Positions 8,630 to 16,257 of a DNA stretch of 64,000 bases are shown one piece after another (the first letter of the stretch is position 1; each line of letters opens with the position of its first letter). The stretch comes from JALYYC01 sp963795805 (GTDB lineage: Bacteria; Chloroflexota; Dormibacteria; CF-121): assembly GCA_963795805.1 (NCBI GenBank), contig CAWCIV010000004.1, positions 930,001 to 994,000 of the forward strand. The letters are read 5' to 3'. Below the pieces are notes generated by a model that had not been told where the DNA came from, searched no databases, and saw only the letters and a program-made list of their open reading frames with translations. The translations under genes were made by a program, and so were the position numbers.

Positions 8630-9475
8630 ATGCCGGTTAAGAAGTACAAGCCGACCTCGCCCGGGCGCCGATTCATGTCGGTCAGCGCTTTCGACGACCT
8701 CACCCGTGGCAAGAAGGCAGAGAAGTCGCTGCAGGTGTCGCTCAAGAAGAACGCGGGCCGCAACGCCCAGGGCAAGCTGACCGTTCGTCACCAGGGCGGT
8801 GGCCATCGCAAGCTCTACCGCATCATCGATTTCAAGCGGAGCAAGCGCGGCATTCCGGCGACTGTCACCGCGGTGGAATACGATCCGAACCGCACTGCCC
8901 GGATCGCCCTCCTGACGTACGCCGACGGCGAAAAGCGTTACATCCTCGCCCCGGTGGGTCTGACCGTCGGCGAGAAGGTGGCCTGCGGACCGGAGGCGGA
9001 CATCAAGCCGGGCAATGCCCTGCCGATGACGAACATCCCGGTCGGCACCATGGTCCACAACATCGAGCTCCAGCCCGGACGCGGTGGCCAGATTGTCCGC
9101 TCAGCGGGGATGACCGCCCAGCTGCTCGCCCGCGAAGGCGCCTACGCGCAGATCCGGATGCCGTCGGGCGAGATGCGCCGCGTGCCCGCCGAGTGCTACG
9201 CGACGATCGGCCAGGTGGGCAACGTCGAGCATGAGAACGAGAACGTCGGCAAGGCCGGCAAGAGTCGCTGGCGCGGCAAGCGGCCGGCTGTCCGCGGCAT
9301 GAGCATGAATCCCTTCGACCATCCGCACGGTGGTGGTGAGGGCCGGTCAGGCGCCGGTGGCCATCCGCAAACGCCCTGGGGCAAGCCCACGCTGGGATAC
9401 CGCACCCGTCGCAACAAGAAGACGAAGAACATGATCGTTCGCCGCCGGCCAAGCAAGCGGAAGAGCAAGGGATAA
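8630..9475 (+). CDS. rplB: Ribosomal protein L2
   Basis: A 281-residue L2, required for subunit association and peptidyl transfer. The highly conserved C-terminal block RGMSMNPFDHPHGGGEGRS is intact, including the histidine known to be critical for activity. The start KKYKPTSPGRRFM is typical. Length is normal. Confidence 0.98.
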   Translation: MPVKKYKPTSPGRRFMSVSAFDDLTRGKKAEKSLQVSLKKNAGRNAQGKLTVRHQGGGHRKLYRIIDFKRSKRGIPATVTAVEYDPNRTARIALLTYADGEKRYILAPVGLTVGEKVACGPEADIKPGNALPMTNIPVGTMVHNIELQPGRGGQIVRSAGMTAQLLAREGAYAQIRMPSGEMRRVPAECYATIGQVGNVEHENENVGKAGKSRWRGKRPAVRGMSMNPFDHPHGGGEGRSGAGGHPQTPWGKPTLGYRTRRNKKTKNMIVRRRPSKRKSKG

Positions 9476-9479
9476 CACC

Positions 9480-9764
9480 ATGAGTCGGTCAACCAAGAAA
9501 GGGCCATACATCCATCCGTCGCTGATGAAGAAGGTCGTCGCCATGAATCAGCAGAAGGAAAAGAAGGTCATCAAGACCTGGTCGCGGGACTCGAGCGTGT
9601 TCCCCGAGATGCTGGGGCACACGATCGCGATCCACGACGGAAAGAAGCACGTGCCTATCTTCATCACCGAGAACATGGTCGGCCACCTGCTCGGCGAGTT
9701 CGCCCCGACGCGGCGCTTCCGGGCGCACGGACACCACACCGAGAAATCGACGGCGGTGAAATAG
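9480..9764 (+). CDS. rpsS: Ribosomal protein S19
   Basis: A 94-residue S19 of the 30S head. It opens MSRSTKKGPYIHPSLMKKV, carries HDGKKHVPIFITENMVGH and ends in the GEFAPTRRFRAHG segment. Four nt after rplB and 4 nt before rplV. Confidence 0.98.
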   Translation: MSRSTKKGPYIHPSLMKKVVAMNQQKEKKVIKTWSRDSSVFPEMLGHTIAIHDGKKHVPIFITENMVGHLLGEFAPTRRFRAHGHHTEKSTAVK

Positions 9765-9768
9765 GGCG

Positions 9769-10422
9769 ATGGAAGTTCAGGCAAAGGCGAAGTGGGTCCG
9801 GACGTCTCCGCGCAAGGTGCGGCTGGTGGCACAGGGTCTGCGCAACCTCCCGGTCGGCGAGGCTCTGACGGCATGCCAGTTCATGCCGCGGGCGGCCGCG
9901 CGCGACGTGGCGAAGGTGATCCGGTCGGCCCAGGCCAATGCCGAGAACAACTTCAACCTGGTCAGGGATGACCTCGTGATCAAGGAGATTCGCGTCGAGG
10001 CCGGACCGATGCTGAAGCGCGGGCAACCGCGTGCCATGGGCCGCCTGTTCAGCATCTTCAAACGCACGAGCCATATCACGGCGGTCATCGAGGACCGGCC
10101 GGGCGTCGTTCGGCGCCGGGCGGCCTCGCTGCCGCGGGCGCCGCAGCCAGCAGCCCGCGCGTCCTCGCAATCGTCGGCGACACCGGCGACGCCGTCCCGC
10201 CGTGCGCCGCGTGGCGCGGCCGTCGCCGAGCCCGCAACGACGGAGACGGACGAGATTGAGGAGACCCCCAAGCCGCGGCAGTCAAAGGCCGAGACGCCGA
10301 AGGCCGAGAAGGCGAAGGCCGACAAGCCGAAGGCTGAGACAAAGGCCGAGACAAAGGGCCGGGCGGAGAGCAAGAAGAAGGAAGAGACAAAGAAGGACAG
10401 CAAGGAGAAAAAGAGCAACTAG
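9769..10422 (+). CDS. rplV: Ribosomal protein L22 with long charged C-terminal tail
   Basis: Residues 1 to about 113 are a canonical L22 (KWVRTSPRKVRLVAQGLR at the start, GPMLKRGQPRAMGR in the tunnel-lining beta-hairpin, then the RTSHITAVIED strand). A further ~100 residues of low-complexity Ala/Pro followed by Lys/Glu/Ala (repeated KAEKAKADKPKAE-type units) bring the length to 217, nearly twice the usual ~113. The L22 C-terminus is at the solvent side of the tunnel exit, so the tail could be tolerated and exposed. The stop overlaps the rpsC GTG by one base (TAGTG). Confidence 0.96.
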   Translation: MEVQAKAKWVRTSPRKVRLVAQGLRNLPVGEALTACQFMPRAAARDVAKVIRSAQANAENNFNLVRDDLVIKEIRVEAGPMLKRGQPRAMGRLFSIFKRTSHITAVIEDRPGVVRRRAASLPRAPQPAARASSQSSATPATPSRRAPRGAAVAEPATTETDEIEETPKPRQSKAETPKAEKAKADKPKAETKAETKGRAESKKKEETKKDSKEKKSN

Positions 10423-11432
10423 TGGGACACAAGGTTCACCCGAACGGATTCCGGCTGGGCGTCTACCGAAACTGGGAAGCGAAATGGTTCGCCCCGGACA
10501 AGGAGTACAAGGCGCTCCTCCTGGAAGACGTTCGCCTCCGCCGGATGCTGCTCGCCCGCCTGAAGAACGCGGGCGTCGCCCGCATCGAGACCGAGCGCTC
10601 CTCGAGTGCGCTGACAGTCACGCTCCACACCGCCAAGCCCGGTATCGTAATCGGGAAGGGCGGGACCAGCGTCGACCAGCTTCGTGACGAGCTCGAGAAG
10701 CGGACCGGGAAGCGGGTGCGGGTCACGATCCAGGAGATCAAGAAACCGGAGCTCAGCGCCCAGCTGGTGGCCGAGAACGTGGCGGCGCAGCTGGAGAAAC
10801 GGATAGCCTTCCGTCGCGCCATCAAGCAGTCGCTGATGAAGACGATGCGGGCCGGTGCCCAGGGCGTCAAGATCCGGGTCAAGGGACGGCTGGGCGGCTC
10901 CGAGATGGGCCGCATCGAGTGGAACCGCGAAGGGCGGGTGCCGCTCCACACCCTGAAGGCCGACATCGACTTCGGCCAGACGGAGGCCAAGACGACCTTC
11001 GGCCGGATCGGCGTCTCGGCCTGGGTTTACACCGGGAACTTCCCGACCGACACCCCGCAGCGGGTCGCCCCGGCGGCCGCCGAGGAGCCGGTCGATGGTG
11101 GCGTGCCCCTCGGTGCGAGCCTGCCGTCGATCCCCGCACCGGTCGCGGAACTGATGCCGGTCGAGGCGGTCGCCGAGAGCGTCCCGACGGCACCGGGTGA
11201 AGTGGGGACGCCTGTCCTCGCGTCGGCGCCGGCGGCGACGGCCACGGACGCTCCCGCCAGGCCGAAGCGCGCCACGAAGGCGACGAAGACAACGGCAACG
11301 GACGGCGCGGAAGGCGGCGGAGACAAGCCGGCGCCCAAGCGCGCCACCAGGGCCAAGGCCGCCCCGGCGGCAACCGAGGCCGGCGAGACCGGGAAGGCCT
11401 CGAAACCACGCACCATCAAGAAGAAGGAATAG
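10422..11432 (+). CDS. rpsC: Ribosomal protein S3 with C-terminal extension
   Basis: A 336-residue S3; about 210 residues are the usual KH-domain protein (GHKVHPNGFRLGVYRNW start, VIGKGGTSVDQLRDELEK KH loop, GAQGVKIRVKGRLGGSEM). The last ~120 residues are Ala/Pro/Val then Lys/Ala-rich low complexity with KRATKATKTT-like runs. It starts with GTG 10422. S3 is at the mRNA entry channel and contributes to helicase activity there; whether the tail affects this is unknown. Confidence 0.96.
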   Translation: MGHKVHPNGFRLGVYRNWEAKWFAPDKEYKALLLEDVRLRRMLLARLKNAGVARIETERSSSALTVTLHTAKPGIVIGKGGTSVDQLRDELEKRTGKRVRVTIQEIKKPELSAQLVAENVAAQLEKRIAFRRAIKQSLMKTMRAGAQGVKIRVKGRLGGSEMGRIEWNREGRVPLHTLKADIDFGQTEAKTTFGRIGVSAWVYTGNFPTDTPQRVAPAAAEEPVDGGVPLGASLPSIPAPVAELMPVEAVAESVPTAPGEVGTPVLASAPAATATDAPARPKRATKATKTTATDGAEGGGDKPAPKRATRAKAAPAATEAGETGKASKPRTIKKKE

Positions 11433-11438
11433 GAAAGG

Positions 11439-12107
11439 ATGCTGCTACCCGCTCGCGTCAAATGGCGTAAGCCCCATCGTGGCCGCCGTAGCGGCGTGGC
11501 GACCCAGGGGAACGATCTCGCCTTTGGGGAGTTCGGCCTGCAAGCGGCCGAAGCCGCCTGGATGACGAACCGCCAGATCGAGGCTTCGCGCCGCGTGATG
11601 ACCCGGTTCGTCCGCCGGGGTGGCAAGGTCTTCATCCGCGTCTTCCCCGACAAGGGCATCACCAAGAAGCCCGCCGAGACCCGGATGGGAAGCGGCAAGG
11701 GCACCCCGGAGGGCTGGGTCGCCGTGATCAAGCCGGGACGGGTGCTCTTTGAGATGGGTGGCGTCACGCCGGAGATGGCGAAGCGTGCCTTTCAGCTGGC
11801 AGCCTACAAGCTGCCCATGAAGACGCGCACGCTCGGCATCAAGTCCGGCGTCAAGGCGGCGGTTGACGTCAAGATTAAGGGCGCCGCGGAAGCGAAGCCC
11901 GGTGAAGGGGCGGAGGCTGGAGCCATGGCGGGAGCCGCTGCCGCCCCCGCGGCCGCTGCGGCCCGTGGTCCGAAGGCCGCCCCCGGCGCCGCGCCGACCG
12001 CCAAGCCCGCGCCCGGGGCTGCACCGACCGCCAAGGGAGCCGCCGGCAAGGGCGCCCCGGCTGCCGCGGCACCGGCCAAGCCGGCGAAGGGTGGTGGCAA
12101 GAAATGA
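11439..12107 (+). CDS. rplP: Ribosomal protein L16 with Ala/Pro-rich tail
   Basis: A 222-residue L16. Residues 1 to ~140 are canonical (LLPARVKWRKPHRGRRSG start, MTRFVRRGGKVFIRVFPDKG, RMGSGKGTPEGWVAVIKPGR). The remaining ~80 residues are Ala/Gly/Pro/Lys repeats (APTAKPAPGAAPTAKGAAGK). A clear AGGAAAGG Shine-Dalgarno precedes the ATG. It overlaps rpmC by 4 nt. Confidence 0.96.
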   Translation: MLLPARVKWRKPHRGRRSGVATQGNDLAFGEFGLQAAEAAWMTNRQIEASRRVMTRFVRRGGKVFIRVFPDKGITKKPAETRMGSGKGTPEGWVAVIKPGRVLFEMGGVTPEMAKRAFQLAAYKLPMKTRTLGIKSGVKAAVDVKIKGAAEAKPGEGAEAGAMAGAAAAPAAAAARGPKAAPGAAPTAKPAPGAAPTAKGAAGKGAPAAAAPAKPAKGGGKK

Positions 12108-12376
12108 AAGTCAAGGATCTCCACGCCATGTCGATGACCGATCTGCAGAAGCAGCTCAAGAACTCCCGCCAGGAACTCTTCAACCTGCGATTCCAGATGG
12201 CGACCGGCCAGCTGGCCAACCATCGGCAGATCCGGCACGTCCGCAATAGCCTGGCCCAGATCATGACCGAGATCCATATGAAGGAACGCGATTCGGGTGA
12301 GAGCGGGACGGCGGTCGCCGTCGCCGAGGCCCCCAAGCCGCGCCGCCGCCGCGCGGCGACTGAGGAGAAGACGTGA
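12104..12376 (+). CDS. rpmC: Ribosomal protein L29
   Basis: A 90-residue L29, slightly longer than the usual 65-70 because of a basic/acidic tail (PKPRRRRAATEEKT). The two-helix core is clear: DLQKQLKNSRQELFNLRFQM, then RQIRHVRNSLAQIMTEI. It overlaps rplP and rpsQ by 4 nt each (ATGA; GTGA). Confidence 0.95.
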   Translation: MKVKDLHAMSMTDLQKQLKNSRQELFNLRFQMATGQLANHRQIRHVRNSLAQIMTEIHMKERDSGESGTAVAVAEAPKPRRRRAATEEKT

Positions 12377-12654
12377 GCGAAGACGTGAGCGAAGCAACAA
12401 CGGAGCGCGCCATGCGCAAGAGCCGAACCGGGCTCGTCATCAGCGACAAGATGGATAAGACCGTGGTCGTCCAGGTGCAGACGCTCAAGGAGCACCCGAA
12501 GTACCGCAAGGTCATCCGCCAGTCGACCCGGTTCAAGGCCCACGACGAGCAGAACCAGTGCAAGGTAGGCGATCGCGTGCGGATCATGGAGACCCGTCCC
12601 CTGTCGCATGACAAGCGCTGGCGGGTCGTCGCCATCGTGGAGAAGGCGAAATAG
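12373..12654 (+). CDS. rpsQ: Ribosomal protein S17
   Basis: A 93-residue S17. After a short acidic leader the OB-fold core starts RKSRTGLVISDKMDKTVVVQ and contains GDRVRIMETRPLSHDKRW. GTG 12373 is used; an internal ATG (12412) would give a length closer to E. coli S17, so the exact start is uncertain. The stop overlaps the rplN start as TAGTG. Confidence 0.96.
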   Translation: MSEDVSEATTERAMRKSRTGLVISDKMDKTVVVQVQTLKEHPKYRKVIRQSTRFKAHDEQNQCKVGDRVRIMETRPLSHDKRWRVVAIVEKAK

Positions 12655-13022
12655 TGGTTCAACAGGAGACGCGACTGAAGGTGGCGGACAACACGGGTGC
12701 CCGGGAGATCCTGTGCATCCGGGTCATGGGCGGCCACTATCGCAAGTACGCGTCCATAGGTGACGTGATCACGGCGGCGGTCACGGTCGCGACTCCTGGC
12801 GGTCAGGTCAAGAAGAGCGAGATCGTCAAAGCGGTGGTCGTTCGCACCTCGCGTGAGTTTCGACGTGGCGATGGCTCGACGATCCGGTTCGACGAGAACG
12901 CCGCCGTGATCCTCGGTCCTCAGAACAACCCACGCGGAACCCGGATCTTCGGCCCGGTTGCCCGCGAGCTTCGCGACAAGAACTTCATGAAGATCGTTTC
13001 ACTCGCCCCGGAGGTCCTCTGA
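12654..13022 (+). CDS. rplN: Ribosomal protein L14
   Basis: A 122-residue L14 at the subunit interface. Begins with GTG; QQETRLKVADNTGAREILCI and VVRTSREFRRGDGSTIRFDE are diagnostic, and the protein ends FMKIVSLAPEVL. Normal length. Confidence 0.98.
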   Translation: MVQQETRLKVADNTGAREILCIRVMGGHYRKYASIGDVITAAVTVATPGGQVKKSEIVKAVVVRTSREFRRGDGSTIRFDENAAVILGPQNNPRGTRIFGPVARELRDKNFMKIVSLAPEVL

Positions 13023-13023
13023 C

Positions 13024-13383
13024 ATGTCCCGTCTTCACCTCGACATTCATCGCGACGACACGGTCCAGGTCGTGAGCGGGAAGGACCGTGGCAAGCGCGG
13101 CGTCGTCGTGCGCACGCTGCCGCAGCAGAGCAAGATCGTGGTCAAGGGCGTCAACGTCCTCAAGCGCCACCAGAAGGCCGGCCAGCAGAAGGGTGGAACC
13201 AATGTCATTCAGGGCGGGATCATCGACTTCGAGTCGCCGCTGTCCTACTCAAACGTGATGCTGGTGTGCAACAAGTGCGACAAGCCGACGCGGATCCGGA
13301 AGACCGAGTTGTCCAACGGCAAGAAGGCGATTGTCTGCGTCAAATGCGGCGAAGTCTACGAGCGGGCGAGGACCAAGGTATGA
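13024..13383 (+). CDS. rplX: Ribosomal protein L24 with zinc-ribbon C-terminus
   Basis: A 119-residue L24. The KOW motif (VVSGKDRGKRGVVVRTLPQ) is N-terminal. The C-terminal part has two Cys pairs, CNKCDKPTRIR and CVKCGEVYER, a zinc-ribbon form found in many non-proteobacterial L24 proteins. It overlaps the rplE start by 4 nt (ATGA). Confidence 0.96.
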   Translation: MSRLHLDIHRDDTVQVVSGKDRGKRGVVVRTLPQQSKIVVKGVNVLKRHQKAGQQKGGTNVIQGGIIDFESPLSYSNVMLVCNKCDKPTRIRKTELSNGKKAIVCVKCGEVYERARTKV

Positions 13384-13949
13384 GCGTAGCCGCCAGTCCC
13401 GAGAAAGTCGAGCTGCGCCTGCGCCAGCGCTACCAGGACAAGATTGTCCCGGCGCTTATCCAGCGCTTCGCCTACACGAACACGCTCCAGGTTCCACGCC
13501 TGATCAAGATCGTGGCGAACATCGGCATGGGGGAGTCCATCCAGAATGGCAAGGCCCTCGATGCGGCGGTCGCCGACCTCAAGAAGATCACCGGCCAGCA
13601 GCCGATCGTGACCAAGTCGCGGAAGGCGATCGCAAACTTCAAGCTTCGTGCCGGTCTGCCCATCGGGGTCAAGGTGACCTTGCGCGGCGCCCGGATGTAT
13701 CAGTTCATGGATAAGCTGATTTCCGTCGGACTGCCCCGCATCCGCGACTTCCGGGGCATCTCGCCGACCGGGTTCGACGGCAAGGGCAACTACACGCTCG
13801 GTCTGCGTGAGCAATTGATTTTTCCCGAGATCGAGTACGACAAGATCGACAAAGTCCGGGGGCTCGAGATCACGTTCGTCACGACCGCCCGCACCGATGA
13901 GGAGGCGCGAGCGCTCTTGACGGAGATCGGATTCCCATTCAGGAAGTGA
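13380..13949 (+). CDS. rplE: Ribosomal protein L5
   Basis: A 189-residue L5, the central-protuberance protein that binds 5S rRNA together with L18. ATG 13380 overlaps the rplX stop. The markers IVANIGMGESIQNGKALDAA, the TGQQPIVTKSRKAIANFKLR segment and RDFRGISPTGFDGKGNYTLG are intact. Confidence 0.97.
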   Translation: MSVAASPEKVELRLRQRYQDKIVPALIQRFAYTNTLQVPRLIKIVANIGMGESIQNGKALDAAVADLKKITGQQPIVTKSRKAIANFKLRAGLPIGVKVTLRGARMYQFMDKLISVGLPRIRDFRGISPTGFDGKGNYTLGLREQLIFPEIEYDKIDKVRGLEITFVTTARTDEEARALLTEIGFPFRK

Positions 13950-13958
13950 GGATGAGGC

Positions 13959-14144
13959 TTGGCTAAGAAATCAACGATCAATCGCGGGCTACGGCCGCAC
14001 AAGCACGCCGTGTCGCAGCACAACCGCTGCAACCTATGCGGGCGTCCGCGTTCCTATATGCGCAAGTTCGGCATTTGCCGCATCTGCTTCCGCACGCTGT
14101 CGTCTCAGGGACAGGTCCCGGGCGTGAAGAAGTCGTCGTGGTGA
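13959..14144 (+). CDS. rpsZ: Ribosomal protein S14, zinc-binding (type Z)
   Basis: A 61-residue short S14. The zinc ligands are CNLCGRPRSYMRKFGICRIC, a CX2C-X12-CX2C pattern, as in Gram-positive and thermophilic bacteria. It starts with TTG (LAKKSTINRGLRPHKH), with GAGGATGAGG purines upstream. The usual position between rplE and rpsH is kept. Confidence 0.96.
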   Translation: MAKKSTINRGLRPHKHAVSQHNRCNLCGRPRSYMRKFGICRICFRTLSSQGQVPGVKKSSW

Positions 14145-14160
14145 GGAGGGGAGGAACGAG

Positions 14161-14556
14161 ATGAGTACCGATACCATCGCGGACATGCTGACCCGGATTC
14201 GCAATGCCAATACGGCCGGACATGCCAAGGTCGGCATGCCCGCATCGCGTGTCGGCGTGGAGATCGCCCGGGTCCTCAAGGAACAGGGCTATATCGCTAC
14301 CTACGACGTGGCCGCTGCGGAGCAGGGGCAGAAGCTCGACATCACGTTCAAGCCCAAGAGCACGCGCGGCAAATCGCTCGGTGGCGTCCGCCGGATCAGC
14401 AAGCCCGGCCTTCGCGTCTACGCCCGCAAAACCGAGATCCCGCGAGTGCTCGGTGGACTGGGCATCGTCATCCTGTCGACCTCGCACGGCGTCATGTCGG
14501 GCCAGGAGGCGACCAGGGCCGGCCTCGGTGGCGAGGTCGTGTGCTACGTTTGGTGA
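14161..14556 (+). CDS. rpsH: Ribosomal protein S8
   Basis: A 131-residue S8; in E. coli this protein represses the spc operon. It opens TDTIADMLTRIRNANTAGH and ends with the STSHGVMSGQEATRAGLGGE block. A strong Shine-Dalgarno (GAGGAGG) stands just before the ATG. Confidence 0.97.
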   Translation: MSTDTIADMLTRIRNANTAGHAKVGMPASRVGVEIARVLKEQGYIATYDVAAAEQGQKLDITFKPKSTRGKSLGGVRRISKPGLRVYARKTEIPRVLGGLGIVILSTSHGVMSGQEATRAGLGGEVVCYVW

Positions 14557-14560
14557 TCCC

Positions 14561-15481
14561 ATGAGCAGGATTGGTAAGCTTCCCGTCAAGATCCCCGGTG
14601 GCGTGACCGTGGACGTCCACGACCACACGGTGGTGGTGAAGAGCGGGAAATCGGAGCTCACCCGGGCGATCAATCCGGACATGAAGGTCTCCGTCCGCGA
14701 GGGCAGCGTGATCGTCGAGCGCCCCAGCGAGTCCAAGCTGCACCGCTCGCTGCACGGGCTGACGCGGACGCTCGTGGAGAACATGATCGAAGGCGTCAGC
14801 AAGGGCTACGAGAAGCAACTCGAGCTGGTCGGTGTCGGCTATCGAGCATCCAAGCAGGGCGAGGCGCTGGTGCTCAACGTCGGCTTCTCCCACCCGGTCC
14901 GTTATCCGGTCCCGCAGGGGATCACGATCGACGTCCCCGAGCCGACGAAGATCTCCATCAAGGGTGCCAACAAGGAGGTCGTCGGCCAGGTGGCTGCCGA
15001 AGTCCGCAAAGTCCGGCCCCCCGAACCCTACAAAGGCAAGGGCATCCTCTATCGCGGCGAGCGGATCCGCCGCAAGGCCGGCAAGACCGGGAAGACCACA
15101 GGAGGCAAAGTAATGTACAAGACTCAGGAGCGCCGCACACTGCGGCTCAAGCGCCATGTCCGGCTGCGCACCAAGATCGAAGGTGGTCCGCAGCGGCCGC
15201 GGCTGAGCGTGTTCCGCAGCCTCCATCATGTCTACGCCCAGGTGATCGACGACGTGGCGGGCCGAACGTTGGCCGCGGCATCGACCACCGATGCCGACCT
15301 CCGCAAGACGCTGAAAGCCGGATCGGGCGCCGAGGGCGCCGCGGCCGTCGGCAAGAGCATTGCCGAGCGGGCCAAAAAGGCGGGCGTCGAGTCGGTGGTC
15401 TTCGACCGTGGCGGTTTCCCCTACCACGGCCGGGTCAAGGCCCTGGCCGAGGCCGCCCGCACCGCGGGATTGAAGTTCTAG
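14561..15481 (+). CDS. rplF: Ribosomal protein L6, read through in frame into L18
   Basis: L6 begins at ATG 14561 (SRIGKLPVKIPGGVTVDV). It contains both L6 repeats, including KQLELVGVGYRASKQ and the conserved end YKGKGILYRGERIRRKAGKT near residue 176. No stop follows: the frame runs through a short TTGGKV linker into L18 and ends at 15481, giving a 306-residue L6-L18 open frame. A TAATG at 15111-15115 would stop L6 if the frame were shifted by one base, and TAATG/TAGTG is the usual junction in this operon. So either a one-base insertion (in the genome or the assembly) removed the L6 stop, or a true fusion exists. The L6 identity is certain; the fusion is uncertain. Confidence 0.9.
   Translation: MSRIGKLPVKIPGGVTVDVHDHTVVVKSGKSELTRAINPDMKVSVREGSVIVERPSESKLHRSLHGLTRTLVENMIEGVSKGYEKQLELVGVGYRASKQGEALVLNVGFSHPVRYPVPQGITIDVPEPTKISIKGANKEVVGQVAAEVRKVRPPEPYKGKGILYRGERIRRKAGKTGKTTGGKVMYKTQERRTLRLKRHVRLRTKIEGGPQRPRLSVFRSLHHVYAQVIDDVAGRTLAAASTTDADLRKTLKAGSGAEGAAAVGKSIAERAKKAGVESVVFDRGGFPYHGRVKALAEAARTAGLKF
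15113..15481 (+). CDS. rplR: Ribosomal protein L18 (internal start within the L6 frame)
   Basis: A 122-residue L18, which binds 5S rRNA. It begins YKTQERRTLRLKRHVRLRTK and has RPRLSVFRSLHHVYAQVIDD and SVVFDRGGFPYHGRVKALAE. A perfect AGGAGG at 15100-15105 stands 7 nt before ATG 15113, so free L18 should be made by internal initiation even though the upstream L6 frame is open through it. Confidence 0.95.
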   Translation: MYKTQERRTLRLKRHVRLRTKIEGGPQRPRLSVFRSLHHVYAQVIDDVAGRTLAAASTTDADLRKTLKAGSGAEGAAAVGKSIAERAKKAGVESVVFDRGGFPYHGRVKALAEAARTAGLKF

Positions 15482-15491
15482 AAAGGAGCCC

Positions 15492-16070
15492 ATGAGTTAC
15501 CAATATCGGGATCAACGCTCGGAGTTCAGCGAGAAGGTGGTGCACCTCAACCGCGTCTCGAAGGTCGTCAAGGGTGGCCGCCGCTTTTCCTTCAGCGCCC
15601 TCGTCGTGGTTGGCGACAACAACGGTCGGGTCGGCGCCGGATTGGGCAAGGCCGGCGAGGTTCCCGAAGCGATTCGCAAGGCTGTCGAGTCGGCGAAGAA
15701 GCACCTCGTCACGGTGCCGATGGTCGGGAGCACGATTCCCCATGAGATCCGCATGAAAAAAGGCGCCGCCAAAGTCATGTTGAAGCCGGCGGCGCCCGGG
15801 ACCGGCATCCGGTCCGGCGGCGCGATGCGCGCCGTCGTCGAGCTGTCCGGAGTCAAGGACATGATCACGAAGTCGCTCGGGACCAACAATCCCGTGAATA
15901 CCGTCCGGGCGACACTCGCCGCGCTGGCGGCGCTGCAGACGGCCGAGTCGATCGGCCTCAACCGGGGCCGGTCAACCGAGGAGATGTCCAGGCTCAGCCG
16001 CCGTGGCCCGAAGCCGGTCGAGGCCGCGCCGGCGGCCGTTGCCGAACCCGAGCCGGAGCCGGTGGCCTGA
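15492..16070 (+). CDS. rpsE: Ribosomal protein S5
   Basis: A 192-residue S5, important for fidelity and mRNA unwinding. Markers: RVSKVVKGGRRFSFSALVVV, GDNNGRVGAGLGKAGEVPEA and GAAKVMLKPAAPGTGIRSGG. It has a short Ala/Pro/Glu tail of about 20 residues. A GAAAGGAG Shine-Dalgarno precedes ATG 15492. Confidence 0.97.
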   Translation: MSYQYRDQRSEFSEKVVHLNRVSKVVKGGRRFSFSALVVVGDNNGRVGAGLGKAGEVPEAIRKAVESAKKHLVTVPMVGSTIPHEIRMKKGAAKVMLKPAAPGTGIRSGGAMRAVVELSGVKDMITKSLGTNNPVNTVRATLAALAALQTAESIGLNRGRSTEEMSRLSRRGPKPVEAAPAAVAEPEPEPVA

Positions 16071-16074
16071 TCCG

Positions 16075-16257
16075 ATGGCCACCTTGAAGATCACCTACGT
16101 TCGCAGCGTCATCGGGCAGAAGCCTGCGGCGCAGAAGACGGTCCAGGCCCTGGGCCTGCGCCGCCTGCACCAGACCGTCGAGCTTGTGGATAGCCCGCAG
16201 CTCCGCGGCATGGTGCACAAGGTCCGCCACCTGGTCGAGGTCGAGGAGACGAAATGA
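16075..16257 (+). CDS. rpmD: Ribosomal protein L30
   Basis: A 60-residue L30, normal size. ATG 16075 is 5 nt after the rpsE stop; the sequence ATLKITYVRSVIGQKPAAQK and LGLRRLHQTVELVDSPQLRG is the L30 signature. It overlaps rplO by 4 nt (ATGA). Confidence 0.96.
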   Translation: MATLKITYVRSVIGQKPAAQKTVQALGLRRLHQTVELVDSPQLRGMVHKVRHLVEVEETK

